Of a stretch of 64,000 nt of DNA, positions 1-12,500 are shown one piece after another. The translations under genes and the position numbers were made by a program. The DNA comes from Cavia porcellus (lineage: Eukaryota > Chordata > Mammalia > Rodentia > Caviidae), in NCBI RefSeq assembly GCF_034190915.1, contig NW_026947545.1, forward strand, positions 1,302,001 through 1,366,000. The letters run 5' to 3'. Below the pieces are notes generated by a model that worked only from the letters and a program-made list of their open reading frames with translations, was not told the origin of the DNA and searched no databases. The stretch's first letter is position 1, and each line of letters starts with the position of its first letter.

Positions 1-3000
1 GGATAGGTTTCTGAAAAACATCGCGGGGTGATGCGCATTGTATGGGTGTGTAACATTACATTCACTAGTAGGAGTGAGAAAAACATCACGGGGTGGTGTG
101 AATCGGAATGTCTGAATTAGGATAGGCAGTGAATGGCAATGTAGGATGGAGAAGAGCACCGCGGGGTGGTCAGCATGGGGAGGTCAGGGAACATGCAGTG
201 GCAATGTAGGATAGGTTTCTGAAAAACATCGCGGGGTGGTGCGCATTGTATGGGTGAGTAATATTACATTCACTAGTAGGAGTGAGAAAAACATCGTGGG
301 GTTTTGCGCATTGTATGGGTGTGTAACATAACATTCACTAGAAGGAGTGAGAAAAACATCACGGGGTCGTGTGAATCGGAGGGTCTGAAATACGATAGGC
401 AGTGAGTGGCAATGTAGGATGGCGAAAAGCACCACGGGGTGGTCAGCATGCGGAGGACAGGGAACATGCCGTGGCAATGTAGGATATGTTTCTGAAAAAC
501 ATCGCGGTGTGGTGCGCATTGTATGGGTGTGTAACATTACATTCACTAGTAGGAGTGAGAAAAACATCACGGGGTGGTGCTCAGTGTATTGGTTTGTAAC
601 ATTACATTCACTAGTAGGAGTGAGAAAAACATCACGGTGTGCTGTGAATCCGAGGGTCTGAATTAGGATAGGCAGTGAGTGGCAATGTAGGATGGAGAAA
701 AGCACCGCGGGGTGGTCAGCATGGGGAGGTCAGGGAACATGCAGTGGCAATGTAGGATAGGTTTCTGAAAAACATCAGGGGTGGTGTGCATTGTATGGGT
801 GTGTAACATTACATTCACTAGTAGGAGTGAGAAAAACATGACGGGGTGGTGTGAATCGGAGGGTCTGAATTAGGATAGGCAGTGAGTGGCAATGTAGGAC
901 GGAGAAAAGCACCGCGGGGTAGTCAGCATGGGGAGCTCAGGGAACATGCAGTGGCAATGTAGGATAGGTTTCTGGAAAACATCGCGGGGTGGTGCGCATT
1001 GTATGGGTTTGTAACATTACATTCACTAGAAGGAGTGAGAAAAACATCACGGGGTGGTGCGCATTGTATTGGTGTGTAACATTACATTCACTAGTAGGAG
1101 TGAGAAAAACATCACGGGGTGCTGTGAATCCGAGGGTCTGAATTAGGATAGGCAGTGAGTGGCAATGTAGGACGGAGAAAAGCACCGCGGGGTGGTCAGC
1201 ATGGGGAGGTCAGGGAACATGCAGTGGCAATGTAGGATAGGTTTCTGAAAAACATCGGGGGTGGGGCACATTGTATGGGTGTGTAACATTACATTCACTA
1301 ATAGGAGTGATAAAAAATCACTGGGTGGTGTGAATCGGAGGGTCTGAATTAGTATAGGCAGTGAGTGGAAATGTAGGATGAAGAAAAGGACCACGGGGTG
1401 GTCAGCATGGGGAGGTCAGGGAATATGCAGTGGCAATGTAGGATAGGTTTCTGAAAAACATCGCGGGGTGGTGCGCATTGTATGGGTGTGTAACATTACA
1501 TTCACTAGTAGGAGTGAGAAAAACATCACGGGATGGTGTGAATCGGAGGGTCTGAATTAGGATAGGCAGTGATTGGCAAAGTAGGATAGAGAAAAGCACC
1601 GCGGGGTGGTCAGCATGGGGAGATCAGTGAACATGCAGTGGCAATGTAGGATAGGTTTCTGAAAAACATCGCGGGGTGGTGCGCATTGTATGGGTGTGTA
1701 ACATTACATTCACTAGTAGGAGTGAGAAAAACATTCTGGGGTGGTGCGGGTTGTATGGGTGTGTAACATTACATTCACTAGTAGGAGTGAGAAAAACATC
1801 ACGGGCTGGTGTGAATCGGAGTGTCTGAATTAGGATAGGCAGTGAGTGGCAATGTAGGATGGAGAAAAGCACTGCGGGGTGGTCAGCATGGGGAGGTCAG
1901 GGAACATGTAGTGGGAATATAGGATAGGTTTCTGAAAAACATCACGGGGTGGGGCGCATTTTATGGGTGTGTAACATTACATTCACTAGTAGGAATGAGA
2001 AAAACATCACGGGGTGGTGCACATTGTATGGGTGTGTAACATTAAATTCACTAGTAGGAGTAAGAAAAACATCAAGTGGTGGTGTGAATCGGAGAGATTG
2101 AATTAGGATAGGCAGTGAGTGGCAATATAAGATAGAGAAAAGCACCACGTGGTGGTCAGCATGGGGAGGTCAAGGAACATGCAGTGGCAAAGTAGCACAG
2201 GTTTCTGAAAAATATCGCGGGGTGGTGAGCATTGTATGGGTGTATAACATTACATTAACTAGTAGGAGTGAGAAAAACATCACGGGGTGGTGTGAATCGG
2301 AGGGTCTGAATTAGGATAGGCAGTGAGTGGCAATGTAGGGTGGAGAAAAGCACCGCGGGTTGGTCAGCATGGGGAGTCAGGGAACATGCAGTGGCAATGT
2401 AGGATACGTTTCTGAAAAACATCGCGGGGTGGTGCGCATTGTATGGGTGTGTAACATTACATTCACTAGTAGGAGTGAGAAAAACATCACGGGGTGGTGT
2501 GCATTGTATTGGTGTGTAACATTACATTCACTAGTAGGAGTGAGAAAAACATCACGGGGTGCTGTGAATCCGAGGGTCTGAATTAGGAGAGGCAGTGAGT
2601 GGCAATGTAGGATGGAGAAAAGCACCGCGGCGTGGTCAGCATGGGGAGGTCAGGGAACATGCAGTGGCAATGTAGGATAGGTTTCTGAAAAACATCGCGG
2701 GGTGGGGCGCATTGTATCGGTGTGTAACAGTACATTCACTAGTAGGAGTGAACAAAACACCACGGGGTGGTGTGAATCTGAAGGTCTGAATTAGGATAGG
2801 CAGTGAGTGGCAATGTAGGATGAAGAAAAGGACCACGGGGTGGTCAGCTTGGGGAGGTCAGGGAACATGCAGTGGCAATGTAGGATAGGTTTCTGAAAAA
2901 CATCGCGGTGTGGTGTGCATTGTATGGGTGTGTAACATTACATTCCCTAGTAGGAGTGAGAAAAACATCACGGGGTGGTGTGAATCGGAGGGTCTGAATT

Positions 3001-3654
3001 AGGATAGGCAGTGAGTTCAAAGTAGGATGGAGAAAAGCACCGCGGTGTGGTCAGCATGGGGAGGTCAGGGAACATGCAGTGGCAATGTAGGATAGGTTTC
3101 TGAAAAACATCCCGGGGTGGTGCGCATTGTATGGGTGTGTAACATTACATTCACTAGTAGGAGTGAGAAAAACATTCTGGGGTGGTGCGGGTTGCATGGG
3201 TGTGTAACATTACATTCACTAGTAGGAGTGAGAAAAACATCACGTGGTGGTGTGAATCGTAGGGACTGAATAAGGATAGGAAGTGAGTGGCAATATAGGA
3301 TGGAGAAAAGCACCACGGGGTGGTCAGCATGGGGAGGTCAGAGAACATGCAGTGGAAATGTAGGATAGGTTTCTGAAAAACTTCGCGGGGTGGTGCGCAT
3401 TGTATGGTTGTGTAACATTACATTCACTAGTAGGAGTGAGAAAAACATCGTGTGGTGGTGCGCATTGTATGGCTGTGTAACATTAAATTCACTAGTAGGA
3501 GTGAGAAAAACATCACGGGGTGGTCTGAATCGGAGGGTCTGAATTAGGATAGCCAGTGAATGGCAATGTAGGATGGAGAAAAGCACCGCGGGGTGGTCAG
3601 CATGGGGAGGTCAGGGAACATGCAGTGGCAATGTAGGATAGGTTTCTGAAAAAC
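1..3654 (+). repeat. Mixed array segment rich in double-S1 units
   Basis: A 13-base S3 tail is followed by units of 208, 273, 273, 207, 273, 206, 208, 273, 273, 208, 272, 208, 207, 273 and 273 bases. More than half carry two S1 copies, the highest local density seen. The 206-207 forms come from the CATCAGGGGTGG head, which has lost one base, and other small deletions. I saw no clear long-period repeat inside this segment. Confidence 0.88.
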
Positions 3655-5985
3655 ATCGCGGTGTGGTGCGCATTGTATGGGTGTGTAACATTACATTCAC
3701 TAGAAGGAGTAGAAAAACATCACGCGGTGGTGTGAATCAGAGGGACTGAAATAGGAAAGGCAGTGAGTGGCAATGTAGGATGGAGAAAAGCACCGCGGGG
3801 TGATCAGCATGGGGAGGACAGGGAACATGCCGTGGCAATGTAGGATAGGTTTCTGAAAAATATCCCGGGGTCGGGCGCATTGTATGGGTGTGTAACAGTA
3901 CATTGACTAGTAGGAGTGAGCAAAACATCACGGGGTGGTGTGAAACGGAAGTTCTGAATTAGGATAGCCAGTGAGTGGCAATGTAGGATGGAGTAACGCA
4001 CAGCGGGTTGGTCAGCATGTGGATGTCAGGGAACATGCTGTGGCAATGTAGGATAGGTTTCTGAAAAACATCGCGGGGTGGTGCGCATTGTATGGGTGTG
4101 TAACATTACATTCACTAGTAGGAGTGAGAAAAACATTGTGGGGTGGTGCGGGTTGTATGGGTGTGTAACATTACATTCACTAGTAGGAGTGAGAAAAACA
4201 TCACGGGGTGGTGTGAATCGTAGGGACTGAGTTAGGAAAGGAAGTGAGTGGCAATATAGGATGGAGAAAAGCACCACGGTGTGGTCAGCATGGGGAGGTC
4301 AGGGAACATGCAGTGGAAATGTAGGATAGGTTTCTGAAAAACATCGCGGGGTGGTGCACATTGTATGGGTGTGTAACATTACATTCACTAGAAGGAGTGA
4401 GAAAAACATCACGGGGTGGTGTGAATCGGAGGGTCTGAATTAGGATAGGCAGTGAGTGGCAATGTAGGGTGGAAAAAAGCACCACGGGGTGGTCAGCATG
4501 GGGAGGTCAGGGAACATGCAGTGGCAATGTAGGATAGGTTTCTGAAAAACATCAGGGGTGGTGTGCATTGTATGGATGTGTAACATTACATTCACTAGTA
4601 GGAGTGAGAAAAACATCACGGGGTGGTGTGAATCGGAGGGTCTGAATTAGGATAGGCAGTGAATGGCAATGTAGGATGGAGAAAAGCACCGCGGGGTGGT
4701 CAGCATGGGGAGGTCAGGGAACATGCAGTGGCAATGTAGGATAGGTTTCTGAAAAACATCACGGGGTGGTGCGCATTGTATGGGTGTGTAACATTACATT
4801 CACTAGTAGGAGTGAGAAAAACATCGTGGGGTGGTGCGCATTGTATGGGTGTGTAACATTACATTCACTAGAAGGAGTAGAAAAACATCACGCGGTGGTG
4901 TGAATCAGAGGGACTGAAATAGGAAAGGCAGTGAGTAGCAATGTAGGATGGAGAAAAGCACCGCGGGGTGGTCAGCATGGGGAGGACAGGGAACATGCCG
5001 TGGCAATGTAGGATAGGTTTCAGAAAAATATCGCCGGGTGGGTCGCATTGTATGGGTGTGTAACAGTACATTCACTAGAGGGAGTGAGCAAAACATCACG
5101 GGGTGGTGTGAATCGGAAGGTCTGAATTAGGATAGGCAGTGAGTGGCAATGTAGGATGGAGTAACGCACAGCGGGTTGGTCAGCATGTGGAGGTCAGGGA
5201 ACATGCTGTGGCAATGTAGGATAGGTTTCTAAAAAACATCGCGGGGTGGTGCGCATTGTATGGGTGTGTAACATTACATTCACTAGTAGGAGTGAGAAAA
5301 ACATTGTGGGGTGGTCGGGTTGTATGGGTGTGTAACATTACATTCACTAGTAGGAGTGAGAAAAACATCACGGGGTGGTGTGAATCGTAGGGACTGAGTT
5401 AGGAAAGGAAGTGAGTGACAATATAGGATGGAGAAAAGCACCACGGGGTGGTCACCATGGGGAGGTCAGGGAACATGCAGTGGAAATTTAGCATAGGTTT
5501 CTGAAAAACATCACGGGGTGGTGCACATTGTATGGGTGTGTAACATTACATTCACTAGTAGGAGTGAGAAAAACATCACGGGGTGGTGTGAATCGGAGGG
5601 TCTGAATTAGGATAGGCAGTGAGTGGCAATGTAGGGTGGAGAAAAGCACCACGGGGTGGTCAGCATGGGGAGGTCAGGGAACATGCAGTGGCAATGTAGG
5701 ATAGGTTTCTGAAAAACATCAGGGGTGGTGTGCATTGTATGGGTGTGTAACATTACATTCACTAGTAGGAGTGAGAAAAACATCAAGGGGTGGTGTGAAT
5801 CGGAGGGTCTGAATTAGGATAGGCAGTGATTGGCAATAAAGGATGGAGAAAAGCACCGCGGGGTGGTCAGCATGGGGAGGTCAGGGAACATGCAGTGGCA
5901 ATGTAGGATAGGTTTCTGAAAAACATCGCGGGGTGGTGCGCATTGTATGGGTGTGTAACATTACATTCACTAGTAGGAGTGAGAA
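3655..5985 (+). repeat. Tandem duplication, period 1168 bp
   Basis: The segment from about 3655 to 4822 is repeated at about 4823-5985. Shared private variants prove the relation: CTAGAAGGAGTAGAAAAAC (one base lost) at about 3702 and 4870, CACGCGGTGG with GAATCAGAGGGACTGAAATA just after, the GTAACGCACAGCGGG head at 3993 and 5161, and GCGGGTTGTATGG in the following double-S1 unit. Both edges fall in S1 heads, so exchange in the shared head could have made the duplication. Confidence 0.85.
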
Positions 5986-6348
5986 AAACATTGTGGGGTG
6001 GTGCGGGTTGTATAGGAGTGTAACATTACATTCACTAGTAGGAGTGAGAAAAACATCATGGGGTGGTGTGAATCGGAGGGTCTGAATTAGAATAGGCAGT
6101 GAGAGGCAATGTAGGATGGAGAAAAGCACCGCGGTGTGGTCAGCATGGGGAGGTCATGGAACATGCAGTGGCAATGTAGGATAGGTTTCTGAAAAACATC
6201 GCCGAGTGGTGGGCATTGTATGGGTGTGTAACATTACATTCACTAGTAGGAGTGAGAAAAACATCACGGGATGGTGTGAATCGGAGGGTCTGAATTAGGA
6301 TAGGCAGTGAGTGGCAAAGTAGGATGGAGAAAAGCACCGCGGGGTGGT
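5986..6348 (+). repeat. Ordinary array between duplicated blocks
   Basis: This stretch holds the rest of a 273-bp unit and part of a 208-bp unit, with local variants TATAGGAGTGTAAC and GCCGAGTGGTGGGC. Nothing else is present. Confidence 0.85.
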
Positions 6349-7295
6349 CCGCATGGGGAGGTCAGGAAACAAGCCGTGGCAATGTAGGATAGGTTTCTGA
6401 AAAACATCGCGGGGTGGTGCGCATTGTATGGGTGTGTAACATTACATTCATTAGTAGGAGTGAGAAAAACATCACAGGATGGTGTGAATCGGAGGGTCTG
6501 AATTAGCATAGGCAGTGAGTGGCAATGTAGGATGGAGAAAAGCACCGCGGTGTGGTCAGCATGGGGAGGTCAGGGAACATGCAGTGGCAATGTATGATAG
6601 GTTTCTGAAAAACATCGCTGGGTGGTGCGCATTGTATGGGTGTGTAACATTACATTCACTAGTAGGAGTGAGAAAAACATCACGGGGTGGTGCGCATTGT
6701 ATTGGTGTGTAACATTACATTCACTAGTAGGAGTGAGAAAAACTTCACGGGGTGCTGTGAATAGGAGGGATTGAATTAGGATAGGCAGTGAGTGGCAATA
6801 TAGGATGGAGAAAAGCACCGCGGGGTGGTCAGCATGGGGAGGTCAGGGAACATGCAGTGGCAATGTAGGATAGGTTTCTGGAAAAGATCGCGGGGTGGGG
6901 TGCATTGTATGGGTGTGTAACAGTACATTCACTAAAAGGAGTGAGCAAAACATCACGGGGTGGTGTGAATCGGAAGGTCTGAATTAGGATAGGCAGTGAG
7001 TGGCAATGTAGGATGGAGTAACGCACCGCGGGTTGGTCAGCATGTGGAGGTCAGGGAAAATGCTGTGGCAATGTAGGATAGGTTTCTGAAAAACATCGCG
7101 GTGTGATGCGCATTGTATGGGTGTGTAACATTACATTCACTAATAGGAGTGATAAAAAATCACCGGGTGGTGTGAAACGGAGGGTCTGAATTAGTATAGG
7201 CAGTGAGTGGAAATGTAGGATGAAGAAAAGGACCACGGGGTGGTCAGCATGGGAAGGTCAGGGAACATGCAGTGGCAATGTAGGATAGGTTTCTG

Positions 7296-7360
7296 AAAAA
7301 CATCGCGGGGTGGTGCGCATTGTATGGGTGTGTAACATTACACTCACTAGTAGGAGTGAG
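7296..7360 (+). repeat. Subunit S1 (65 bp), the only subunit that expands
   Basis: S1 carries the CGCGGGGTGGTG head, GCGCATTGTATGGGTGTG, then TAACATTACATTCACTAGTA and ends GGAGTGAG. It holds a short inverted repeat, TCACT-AGTAGG-AGTGA, overlapping an ACTAGT palindrome. In longer units it is S1, never S2 or S3, that is present two or three times. Recurrent variants are useful lineage markers: CTAGAAGGAGTG, CTAATAGGAGTG, CACAAGTAGG, CACTTGTAGG, AACAGTACATTC followed by GAGCAAAACATC, and a GCGGGTTG form in place of GCGCATTG. Confidence 0.93.
7344..7359. other. Inverted repeat TCACT-N6-AGTGA in S1
   Basis: In most S1 copies TCACT, the six bases AGTAGG and AGTGA form a 5-bp dyad. Variants usually change the loop (AGAAGG, AATAGG, AGTAGT) and leave the arms intact, but the CACAAGTAGG and CACTTGTAGG lineages alter the left arm or its edge. 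It is recorded here once for the reference monomer. A protein-binding role is possible but not shown. Confidence 0.5.
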
Positions 7361-7433
7361 AAAAACATCACGGGGTGGTGTGAATCGGAGGGTCTGAATT
7401 AGGATAGGCCGTGAGTGGCAATGTAGGATGGAG
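7361..7433 (+). repeat. Subunit S2 (73 bp)
   Basis: S2 begins AAAAACATCACGGGGTGGTG, continues TGAATCGGAGGGTCTGAATT, then AGGATAGGCAGTGAGTGGCA and ATGTAGGATGGAG. Its tail motif AATGTAGGAT lies exactly 65 bases before the same motif in S3, which matches the length of S1 and points to an ancestral register of 65. Diagnostic variants include GAATCATAGGG (44.4-53.4 kb), GAAATGGAGCGACAG (27-38, 48 and 52 kb), GAATCGCAGGGACTG, and GTGCTGTGAATCCGAGG. Confidence 0.92.
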
Positions 7434-7503
7434 AAAAGCACCGCGGGGTGGTCAGCATGGGGAGGTCAGGGAACATGCAGTGGCAATGTAGGATAGTTTT
7501 CTG
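7434..7503 (+). repeat. Subunit S3 (70 bp)
   Basis: S3 begins AAAAGCACCGCGGGGTGGTC, continues AGCATGGGGAGGTCAGGGAA, then CATGCAGTGGCAATGTAGGA and TAGGTTTCTG. It contains an inverted repeat, GCATG-N14-CATGC, whose arms and spacing are kept even in the 44-53 kb subfamily, where the bases just before the right arm change from GGGAA to GGACA. It is broken in the TTCATCATAGGG variant (for example 21916, 31687, 33325). The GTAACGC head variant, as at 7017, marks another lineage. Confidence 0.92.
7454..7477. other. Inverted repeat GCATG-N14-CATGC in S3
   Basis: S3 contains GCATG and, 14 bases later, CATGC. Arms and spacing are retained in the GGACACATG subfamily despite changes in between, and also in the GCATGTGGAGG lineage. 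The TTCATCATAGGG lineage loses the left arm. Function is unknown. The site is marked for the reference unit only. Confidence 0.45.
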
Positions 7504-9530
7504 AAAAACATCGCGGGGTGGTGCGCATTGTATGGGTGTGTAACATTACATTCACTAGTAGGAGTGAGAAAAACATTGTGGGGTGGTGCGGGTTGTATAG
7601 GTGTGTAACATTACATTCACTAGTAGGAGTGAGAAAAACATCACGGGGTTGTGTGAATCGTAGGGACTGAATTAGGATAGGAAGTGAGTGGCAATATAGG
7701 ATGGAGAAAAGCACCACGGGGTGGTCAGCATGTGGAGGTCAGGGAAAATGACGTGGAAATGTAGGATAGGTTTCTGAAAAACATCGCAGGGTGGTGCGCA
7801 TTGTATGGGTGTGTAACATTACATTCACTAGTAGGAGTGAGAAAAACATCACGGGCTGGTGTGAATCGGAGGGTCTGAATTAGGATAGCCAGTGAATGGC
7901 AATGTATGATGGAGAAAAGCACCGCGGGGTGGTCAGCATGGGGAGGTCAGGGAACATGCAGTGGCAATGTAGGTTGGTTTCTGAAAAACATCGCGGGGTG
8001 GTGAGCATTGTATGGGTGTGTAACATTATATTCACTAGTAGGAGTGAGAAAAACATCGTGGGGTGGTGCGCATTGTATGGGTGTGTAACATTACATTCAC
8101 TAGAAGGAGTGAGAAAAACATCACGGGGTGCTGTGAATCCGAGGGTCCGAATTAGGATAGGCAGTGAGTGGCAATGTAGGATGGAGAAAAGCACCGCGGT
8201 GTGGTCAGCATGGGGAGGTCAGGGAACATGCAGTGGCAATGTAGGATAGGTTTCTGAAAAACATCGCTGGGTGGTGCGCATTGTATGGGTGTGTAACATT
8301 ACATTCACTAGTAGGAGTGAGAAAAACATCACGGGGTGGTGTGCATTGTATGGGTGTGTAACATTAAATTCACTAGTAGGAGTGAGAAAAACATCAAGGG
8401 GTGGTGTGAATCAGAGGGATTGAATTAGGATAGGCAGTGAGTGGCAATATAGGGTGGAGAAAAGCACTGCGGGGTGGTCAGCATGGGGAGGTCAGGGAAC
8501 ATGCAGTGGCAATGTAGGATAGGTTTCTGAAAAGCATCGCGGGGTGGTGTGCATTGTATGGGTGTGTAACATTACATTCACTAGTAGGAGTGAGAAAAAC
8601 ATCACGGGGTGGTGTGAATCGGAGGGTCTGAATTAGGACAGGCAGTGAGTGGCAATGTAGGATGGATAAAAGAACCGCGGGGTGGTCAGCATGCGGAGGT
8701 CAGGGAACATGCAGTGGCAATGTAGGATAGGTTTTTGAAAAACATCACCGAGTGGTGTGCATTGTATTTGTGTGTAACATTACATTCACTAGTAGGAGGG
8801 AGAAAAACATCACGGGGTGGTATGAATCGGGGGTCTGAATTAGGATAGGCAGTGAATGGCAATGTAGGATGGAGAAAAGCACCGCGGGGTGGTCAGCAGG
8901 GAGAGGTCAGGGACAATGCAGTTGTAATGTAGGATAGATTACGAAAAAGATCGCGGGGTGGTGCACATTGTATGTGTGTGTAACATTATACTCACTAGTA
9001 GGAGTCAGAAAAACCTCACGGGTTGGTGTGAATCGGAGGATCTGAATTAGGATAGGCAGTGAGTTGCAATGTAGGATCGAGAAAAGCACCGCAGGGAGGT
9101 CAGCATGGGGAGGTCATGGAACATGCAGTGGCAATGTTGGATAGGTTTCTGAAAAACATCGCGCGGTGGTGCGCATTTTATGGGTGTGTAAAATTACTTT
9201 CTCTCGTAGGAGTGAGAAAAACATCATGGGGTGGTGTGAATCGGAGGGTCTGAATTAGGTTAGGCAGTGAGGGGAAATGAAGGATGGAGAAAAGCACCGC
9301 CGAGTGGTCAGCATGGGGATTTCAGGGAACATGCAGTGCCAATGTAGGAGAGGTTTCTGAAAAACATCGCGAGGTGGTGCGCATTGTATGGGTGTGTAAC
9401 ATTACATTCAATAATAGGAGTGAGAAAAAATCACTGGGTGGGGGGATTCGGAGGGTCTGAATTAATATAGGCAGTGAGTGGAAATGTAGGATGGAGAAAA
9501 GGACCGCGGGGTGGTCAGCATGTGGAGGTA

Positions 9531-12500
9531 AGGGAACATGAAGTGGCAATGTAGGATAGGTTTCTGAAAAACATCGCGGGGTGGTGCGCATTGTATGGGT
9601 GTGTAACATTACATTCACTAGTAGGAGTGAGAAAAACATCGTGCGGTGGTGCGCGTTGTATGGCTGTGTAACATTACATTCACTAGTAGGAGTGAGAAAA
9701 ACATCACGGGGTGGTGTGAATCGTAGGGACTGAATTAGAATAGGCAGTGAGTGGCAATATAGGATGGAGAAAAGCACCACGGGGTGGTCAGCGTGAGGAG
9801 GTCAGGGAACATGCAGTGGAAATGTAGGATATGTTTCTGAAAAACATCGCGCGGTGGTGCGCATTGTATGTGTGTGTAACATTACATTCACTAGTAGGAG
9901 TGAGAAAAACATCGTGGGGTGGTGCGCATTGTATGGGTGTGTAACATTACATTCACTAGTAGGAGTGAGCAAAACATCACGGGGTGGTGTGAATTGGAAG
10001 GTCTGAATTAGGATAGGCAGTGAGTGGCAACGTAGGATGGAGTAACGCACCGCGGGTTGGTCAGCATGTGGAGGTCAGGGAACATGCAGTGGCAATGTAG
10101 GATAGGTTTCTGAAAAACATCGCGGTGTGGTGCGCATTGTATGTGTGTGTAACATTACATTCACTTGTAGGAGTGAGAAAAACATCACGGGGTGGTGTGA
10201 ATCGGAGGGTCTGAATTAGGATAGGCAGTGAGTGGCAAAGTAGGATGGAGAAAAGCACTGCGGGGTGGTCAGCATGGGGAGGTCAGGGAGCATGCAGTGG
10301 CAATGTAGGATAGGTTTCTGAAAAACATCGCAGGGTGGTGCGCATTGTGTGGGTGTGTAACATTACATTCACTAGTAGGAGTGAGAAAAACATCACGGGG
10401 TGGTGTGCATTGTATGGGTGTGTAACATTAAATTCACTTGTAGGACTGAGAAAAACAACAAGGGGTGGTGTGAATCGGAGGGATTGAATTAGGATAGGCA
10501 GTGAGTGGCAATATAGGATGGAGAAAAGCACCACGTGGTGGTCATCATGGGGAGGTCAGGGAACATGCAGTGGCAAAGTAGGATAGGTTTCTGAAAAACA
10601 TCGCGGGGTGGTGCGCATTGTATGGGTGTATAACATGACATTCACTAGTAGAAGTGAGAAAAACATCACGGGGTGGTGTGAATCGGAGTGTCTGAATTAG
10701 GATAGGCAGTGAGTGGCAATGTAGGGTGGAGAAAAGCACCGCGGGGTGGTCAGCATGGGGAGGTCAGGGACATGCAGTGGCAATGTAGGATAGGTTTCTG
10801 AAAAACATCGCGGGGTGTTGTGCACTGTGTGGGTGTGTAACATTACATTCACTAGTAGGAGTGAGAAAAAAATCACGGGGTGGTGTGAATCGGAGGGTCT
10901 GAATTAGAATAGGCATTGAGTGGCAATGTAGGATGGATAAAAGCACCGCGGGGTGGTCAGCATGGGGAGGTCAGGGAACATGCAGTGGCAATGTAGGATA
11001 GTTTTCTGAAAAACATCACCGAGTGGTGCGCATTGTATGTGTGTGTAACATTACATTCACTAGTAGGAGTGAGAAAAACATCACGGGGTGATGTGAATCG
11101 GGGTCTGAATTAGGATAGGCAGTGAATGGCAATGTAGGATGGAGAAAAGCACCGCGGGGTGGTCAGCATGGAGAGTTCAGGGAGCATGCGGTGGAAATGT
11201 AGGATAGGTTTCTGAAAAACATCGCGGGGTGGTGCGCATTGTATGGGTGTGTAACATTACATTCACTAGTAGGAGTGAGAAAAACATCATGGGGTGGTGT
11301 GAATCGGAGGGTCTGAATTAGGATAGGCTGTGAGGGGAAATGCAGGGTGGAGAAAAGCACCGCGGGGTGGTCAGCATGGGGAGGTCAGGGAACATGCAGT
11401 GGGAAGGTAGGATGGTTTCTGAAAAATATCAGGGGTGGTGTGCAATGTATGGGTGTGTAACATTACATTAACTAGTAGGAGTGAGAAAAACATCACGGGG
11501 TGGTGTGAATAGGAGGGTCTGAATTAGGATAGGCAGTGAGTGGCAATGTAGGATGGAGAAAAGCACCGCGGGGTGGTCAGCATGGGGAGGTCAGGGAACA
11601 TGCAGTGGCAATGTAGGATAGGTTTCGGAAAAACATCGCCAAGTGGTGCGCATTGTATGTGTGTGTAACATTACATTCACTAGTAGGAGTGAGAGAAACA
11701 TCACGGGGTGGTGTGAATCGGAGGGTCTGAATTAGGATAGGCAGTGAATGGCAATGTAGGATGGAGAAAAGCACCGCAGGGTGGTCAGCATGGGGAGGTC
11801 AGGGAACATGCAGTGGCAATGTAGGATAGGTTTCTGAAAAACATCGCGGGATGGTGAGCATTGTATGGTTGTGTAACAGTACATTCACTAGTAGGAGTGA
11901 GCAAAACATCACCGGGTGGTGTGAATTGGAAGGTCTGAATTAGGATAGGCAGTGAGTGGCAATGGAGGAGGGAGAAAAGCACTGCGGGGTGGTCAGCATG
12001 GGGAGGTCAGGGAACATGCCGTGGCAATGTAGGATAGGTTTCTGAAAAACACGCGGGGTGGTGCGCATTGTATTGGTGTGTAACATTACATTCACTAGTA
12101 GGAGTGAGAAAAACATCACAGGATGGTGTGAATCGGAGGGTCTTAATTAGTATAGGCAGTGAGTGGCAATGTAGGATGGATAAAAGCACCGCAGGGTGGT
12201 CAGCATGGGGAGGTCAGGGAACATGCAGTGGCAATGTAGGATAGGTTTCTGATAAACATTGCGGGGTGGTGCGCATTGTATGGGTGTGTAACATTACATT
12301 CACTAGTAGGAGTGAGAAAAACATCACGGGGTGGTGCGTATTGTATGGGTGTGTAACATTACATTCACTAGTAGGAGTGAGAAAAACTTCACGGGGTGGT
12401 GTGAATCGGAGGCTCTGAATTAGGATAGGCAGTGAGTGGCAATGTAGGGTGGAGAAAAGCACCGCGGGGTGGTCAGCATGGGGAGGTCAGGGACATGCAA

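Larger units (their letters stand above)
7296..7503 (+). repeat. Reference 208-bp monomer (S1-S2-S3)
   Basis: This copy is close to the consensus, with about three differences, and is used to define the unit. S1 is 7296-7360 (65 bp), S2 is 7361-7433 (73 bp) and S3 is 7434-7503 (70 bp). All three begin with related heads: AAAAACATCGCGGGGTGGTG in S1, the same with CAC in place of CGC in S2, and AAAAGCACCGCGGGGTGGTC in S3. S1 and S2 end in GTAGGAGTGAG and GTAGGATGGAG; S3 ends in GTAGGATAGGTTTCTG. S2 and S3 also share CAGTG-(2-4)-GGCAATGTAGGAT. The monomer therefore looks like a diverged trimer of an ancestral repeat. About 194 of the 281 units have this one-S1 form, with lengths of 206-210 bp. 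Confidence 0.95.
6349..9530 (+). repeat. Segment paralogous to 13.58-17.7 kb
   Basis: Anchors 6349, 6830, 7038, 7245, 7453 and 7726 correspond to 13578, 14059, 14267, 14474, 14682 and 14955 at a constant offset of 7229. Later anchors correspond at about 7437, 7645 and 8127 (8206 to 15643, 8687 to 16332, 8894 to 16539, 9309 to 17436), so the second copy has gained units. Shared private variants include GATAAAAAATCAC or GATAAAGAATCAG after CTAATAGGAGT, the S3 start CAGCAGGGAGAGG, and GCAATGTTGGATAGG. Confidence 0.8.

Noticed and set aside
184..705. 173-codon minus-strand open frame, the longest in the window, and dozens of similar 60-165-codon frames on both strands
   Set aside because: They all fall inside the tandem unit, recur wherever the unit recurs, have no distinct start context or domain, and their lengths follow from unit length modulo 3. 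They are repeat shadows, not genes.
7434..7480. G-quadruplex motif in S3 (GGGG, GGGG, GGG runs)
   Set aside because: Only three runs of three or more G lie close together in a unit, so the standard four-run rule is not met. Two-tetrad forms cannot be judged by eye.
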